Source of the DNA: Agrococcus baldri
Lineage (GTDB): Bacteria > Actinomycetota > Actinomycetes > Actinomycetales > Microbacteriaceae
Reading direction: 5' to 3'
Length of the DNA: 64,000 bases
Assembly (NCBI GenBank): GCA_007988785.1
Contig: BJUU01000002.1
Span: forward strand, 124,001 to 188,000
The position numbers and the translations under genes are program-made. The notes beneath the pieces are model-generated. The model was not told the origin of the DNA, made no database searches, and saw only the letters and a program-made list of their open reading frames with translations. Positions 61,471 through 64,000 of the stretch are shown piece after piece; the stretch's first letter is position 1, and every line of letters starts with the position of its first letter.

Positions 61471-62652
61471 TCAGCTCGCCTCCTCCGCGCGCTGCTGCGC
61501 TTCGAGCGTCGCCGCGTCGGGCACGTAGCCGGCGATGTGGCGCTCGTCGACACCGTTGTAGGCAGAGAGCGGGCGGATCAGGGCGTTCGACGCCTGCTGC
61601 TCCAGGATGTGCGCCGTCCAGCCGGTCACGCGTGCCGCGACGAACAGCGGCGTGAACGTGAGGGTGTCGAAGCCGATCAGGTTGTAGGCCGGGCCCGACG
61701 GGTAGTCGAGGTTCGGATAGATCCCCTTGCGGCCGACGAACTCGCTCTCGAGCGTGGCGTAGAGCTCGGCGACGTCGGAGCGGTCGTAGAACTCGACCAG
61801 GGTGTCCAGCGACGCCTTCATCGTGGGCACGCGCGAGTCGCCGCGCTTGTAGACGCGGTGGCCGAACCCCATGATCTTGCGCTTCTCGGCGAGGGCCGCG
61901 TCGAGCCACTCGGCGACCTTCTCAGCGCTGCCGATCTCCTCGAAGATGTGCTGCACCGCCTCGTTCGCACCGCCGTGCAGGGGGCCCTTGAGCGCGCCGA
62001 TGGCGCCGACGACCGCAGAGTAGAGGTCGCTCAGCGTCGACGTGATCACGCGGGCGGTGAAGGTCGAAGCATTGAACGAGTGCTCGGCGTACAGCGTCAT
62101 CGAGCGGTTGAACGCCTCGACGACGACGGGGTCCGCCTCCTCGCCGAAGGTGAGCCAGAGGAAGTTCGCGGCGTAGTCGAGGTCGTCGCGCGGGTCGACG
62201 GGCTCGAGCCCGCGGCGGCGGCGCTGGCCGTAGGCGACGATGGCGGGCAGCGCCGCGAACAGCCGCAGGCTGCGCTCCAGGTTCTCCTTCGGCGTGCCGA
62301 CGGCGTCGAGCACGTTGCCGCTGCCGGCGGTCTCGATGGCGCCGATGGCGTCGACGGCCATGCGCACCTCGTCCATCGGGTGCGAGTCGAGCGGCAGCTG
62401 GTCGATCGCAGCCTTCACCGCGGGCTGGAGGGCTCGGTGCGCGCGCTCCGCGACGCGGAACTCGGCCAGCTGCTCGTCGGTCGGCAGCTCGCCGTGCCAG
62501 AGCAGGTAGGCCACCGCCTCGAACGGCTGCGTCGACGCGAGCTCCTGCACCGGGTAGCCGCGGTAGAGCAGGCTGTTGGTCTCGGGGTTGACCTTGCTGA
62601 TCGACGTCTCGTCGGCGACGACTCCCGCCAGCCCCTTCTTGATGTCGCTCAT
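61471..62652 (-). CDS. prpC: 2-Methylcitrate synthase
   Basis: A 393-residue citrate-synthase-family enzyme with catalytic His in GPLHGGANEAV and GFGHRVYKRGDSR and YAEHSFNASTFTARV. Clustering with prpB and prpD indicates condensation of propionyl-CoA with oxaloacetate. It overlaps prpB by 4 bases. This drains propionyl-CoA made by the valine operon and branched-substrate pathways of the window. Confidence 0.93.
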   Translation of the reverse strand: MSDIKKGLAGVVADETSISKVNPETNSLLYRGYPVQELASTQPFEAVAYLLWHGELPTDEQLAEFRVAERAHRALQPAVKAAIDQLPLDSHPMDEVRMAVDAIGAIETAGSGNVLDAVGTPKENLERSLRLFAALPAIVAYGQRRRRGLEPVDPRDDLDYAANFLWLTFGEEADPVVVEAFNRSMTLYAEHSFNASTFTARVITSTLSDLYSAVVGAIGALKGPLHGGANEAVQHIFEEIGSAEKVAEWLDAALAEKRKIMGFGHRVYKRGDSRVPTMKASLDTLVEFYDRSDVAELYATLESEFVGRKGIYPNLDYPSGPAYNLIGFDTLTFTPLFVAARVTGWTAHILEQQASNALIRPLSAYNGVDERHIAGYVPDAATLEAQQRAEEAS

Positions 62653-63557
62653 GCTCGCTCCTTCGTGACGGTGAAATTGAAGACGCCGGAGTCGAAGCGG
62701 TTGTACTCCTCGTAGTCCAGCAGGTCGTAGAGGTCGGCGCGGTGCTGCATCTCGTCGAGCCGGCCCGTGAGGTGGCCCTCGTCGATGAGCGTGTCGAGCG
62801 CGCGGTCGGCCGAGCCCATCGCCATGCGCAGCAGCGACACCGGCCAGATGACGATGTTGACGCCGACCCCCGCCAGCTGCTCGACCGAGAAGAGCTCGGA
62901 CTTCCCGAACTCCGTCATGTTGGCGAGGATCGGCACGTCCACCGCCTCGCGGATCGCCGCGAACTCCTCCAACGAGCGCATCGCCTCCGGGAAGATCGCG
63001 TCGGCCCCGGCATCCACCAGCGCCTTCGCGCGGTCCTTCGCCGCATCGAGCCCGTCGACCGCGGCGATGTCGGTGCGCGCCATGACGAGGAAGTGCTCGT
63101 CACGCCGTGCTTCGACGGCGGCGCGGATGCGCTTGATCGCCGTGCTCTCGTCGACCACGGCCTTGCCGTCGAGATGGCCGCAGCGCTTCGGGTTGATCTG
63201 ATCCTCGATGTGGGCGCCCGCGAGCCCGGCGTCCTCGAGCGTCTGGATCGTGCGCGCCACGTTCATCGGCTCGCCGAAGCCGGTGTCGGCGTCGATGATC
63301 GCCGGCAGCTCGGTGACGCGGGCGATCTGCTGGCCACGGCCTGCGACCTCGGTCAGCGTCGTCAGCCCGATGTCGGGCAGCCCCAGATCGGCGCTCAGCA
63401 CGGCACCCGAGATGTAGACGCCCTCGAATCCCTTGCGCTCGATGAGCCTGGCGCTCAGCGGGTTGAACGCCCCCGGGAAGCGCAGGATCTCGCCGGTCGC
63501 GAGTCGCTCGCGGAAGGCGCGCCGCTTCTCGTGCGCCGGCGTCTGCGAGTGCAGCAT
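62649..63557 (-). CDS. prpB: 2-Methylisocitrate lyase
   Basis: A 302-residue isocitrate-lyase-superfamily enzyme with the signature NPKRCGHLDGK, metal-binding IIDADTGFGEPMNVAR and MARTDIAAVDGLD. It splits 2-methylisocitrate into pyruvate and succinate. The start codon shares one base with the prpD stop. Confidence 0.95.
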   Translation of the reverse strand: MLHSQTPAHEKRRAFRERLATGEILRFPGAFNPLSARLIERKGFEGVYISGAVLSADLGLPDIGLTTLTEVAGRGQQIARVTELPAIIDADTGFGEPMNVARTIQTLEDAGLAGAHIEDQINPKRCGHLDGKAVVDESTAIKRIRAAVEARRDEHFLVMARTDIAAVDGLDAAKDRAKALVDAGADAIFPEAMRSLEEFAAIREAVDVPILANMTEFGKSELFSVEQLAGVGVNIVIWPVSLLRMAMGSADRALDTLIDEGHLTGRLDEMQHRADLYDLLDYEEYNRFDSGVFNFTVTKERA

Positions 63558-64000
63558 CAGAAGAGCCCCTTCGGTGCCGCGGCCAGGTCGAGCAGGTCGG
63601 CCTTCGCCACGATGTTGAGCTCGCGGACCTCATCCGCCGAGAGCTCCGGCAGCCGCTGCACGAGCTCGAGGAAGCGCTCGATCTCGGCCTCCTCGAGCAC
63701 GGGCTCCGCGAGCATCCGGAACTTCTTGATGTACTGCTCGCGAGCGAACGGGCGCGCGCCGAGCGGGTGCGCATCCGCCACCGCGATCTCGTCGACCAGC
63801 TTCGTGCCGTCCTGCAGCTCGATCTCCACGCGGCCGCCGAAGGCCTTCTCCGCCGGGTCCTCCGAGTGGTAGCGGCGCGTCCACTCGGCGTCCTCGGCAG
63901 TGGTGACCTTGTTCCACAGCTCGACGGTGTCGGCGCGGCCGGCGCGCTCGGGCGTGTACGAGTCGACGTGGTGCCAGCCGCCGTCCTGCAGCGCGACAGT
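63557..64000 (-). CDS. prpD: 2-Methylcitrate dehydratase, C-terminal part (runs off the window)
   Basis: The last 147 residues of a MmgE/PrpD-family protein, recognised by [19 protein letters not shown] and [15 protein letters not shown] near the C-terminus. It converts 2-methylcitrate to 2-methylaconitate. The gene begins beyond the right edge, so start and promoter are not visible. Order prpD-prpB-prpC is the usual actinobacterial arrangement. Confidence 0.92.
   Translation of the reverse strand, partial: TVALQDGGWHHVDSYTPERAGRADTVELWNKVTTAEDAEWTRRYHSEDPAEKAFGGRVEIELQDGTKLVDEIAVADAHPLGARPFAREQYIKKFRMLAEPVLEEAEIERFLELVQRLPELSADEVRELNIVAKADLLDLAAAPKGLF

Noticed and set aside
1-64000. Insertion sequences, integrases, tRNA genes or attachment sites
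   Set aside because: No transposase or integrase reading frame, rRNA or tRNA-like sequence was recognised, so a recent genomic-island origin cannot be argued from this window.

Overview
The window is high-GC DNA with densely packed genes, many overlapping by 4 bases (ATGA or GTGA). Codon use, IclR/TetR/MarR/ArsR regulators, adrenodoxin-type P450 partners and an HtaA-domain protein point to an actinobacterium, probably Micrococcales/Microbacteriaceae; the genus cannot be fixed from sequence alone. Almost every gene is catabolic, and the window reads as several carbon-degradation clusters side by side.

Region 1 (0-15.5 kb) is an acyl-CoA catabolic cluster. It holds a thiolase, a KstR2-like TetR regulator, a MaoC hydratase, two cysteine-less thiolase-like proteins each next to a DUF35 protein, two acyl-CoA ligases, an acyl-CoA dehydrogenase and a complete branched-chain-type ABC importer. 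Two 16-bp operators (GAACAA-N4-TTGTTC type) sit directly behind the -10 boxes of the thiolase gene and the maoC operon. The thiolase-like/DUF35 pairs recall steroid side-chain aldolases, but the substrate is not known.

Region 2 (15.7-27 kb) holds an alpha/beta hydrolase, a MarR regulator, a complete valine/isobutyryl-CoA operon (mmsA, acyl-CoA dehydrogenase, HIBYL-CoA hydrolase, mmsB, enoyl-CoA hydratase), etfB-etfA and a membrane cytochrome b protein with an Ala/Pro-rich tail containing three RRGLPR repeats.

Region 3 (26.6-60.8 kb) is the most notable part. Nine copies of a 14-bp palindrome, GGGACA-NN-TGTCCC, lie in it. Six of the seven that sit behind a recognisable promoter are immediately next to, or 2-7 bp behind, the -10 box in the direction of transcription. 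They head operons for CaiB/CitE/FAH/acyl-CoA dehydrogenase; nitronate monooxygenase/enoyl-CoA hydratase/NDP-forming acyl-CoA synthetase; a MaoC protein; an aldehyde dehydrogenase; an ABC importer plus dehydrogenases; a P450/ferredoxin/HtaA/ferredoxin-reductase system; and a TRAP transporter. The only regulator gene inside this region is an IclR-family protein at 38.0 kb. Together with a 6-oxocamphor-hydrolase-like crotonase, four SDRs and a lactonase-like protein, the region looks like one co-regulated pathway: uptake, P450 hydroxylation, oxidation to a ketone or diketone, C-C cleavage, CoA activation and beta-oxidation of an alicyclic, possibly terpenoid, compound. The substrate is an inference.

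Region 4 (60.8-64 kb) has a strong terminator hairpin, an ArsR regulator and the methylcitrate-cycle genes prpD-prpB-prpC (prpD runs off the window), fitting propionyl-CoA release from valine and branched substrates.
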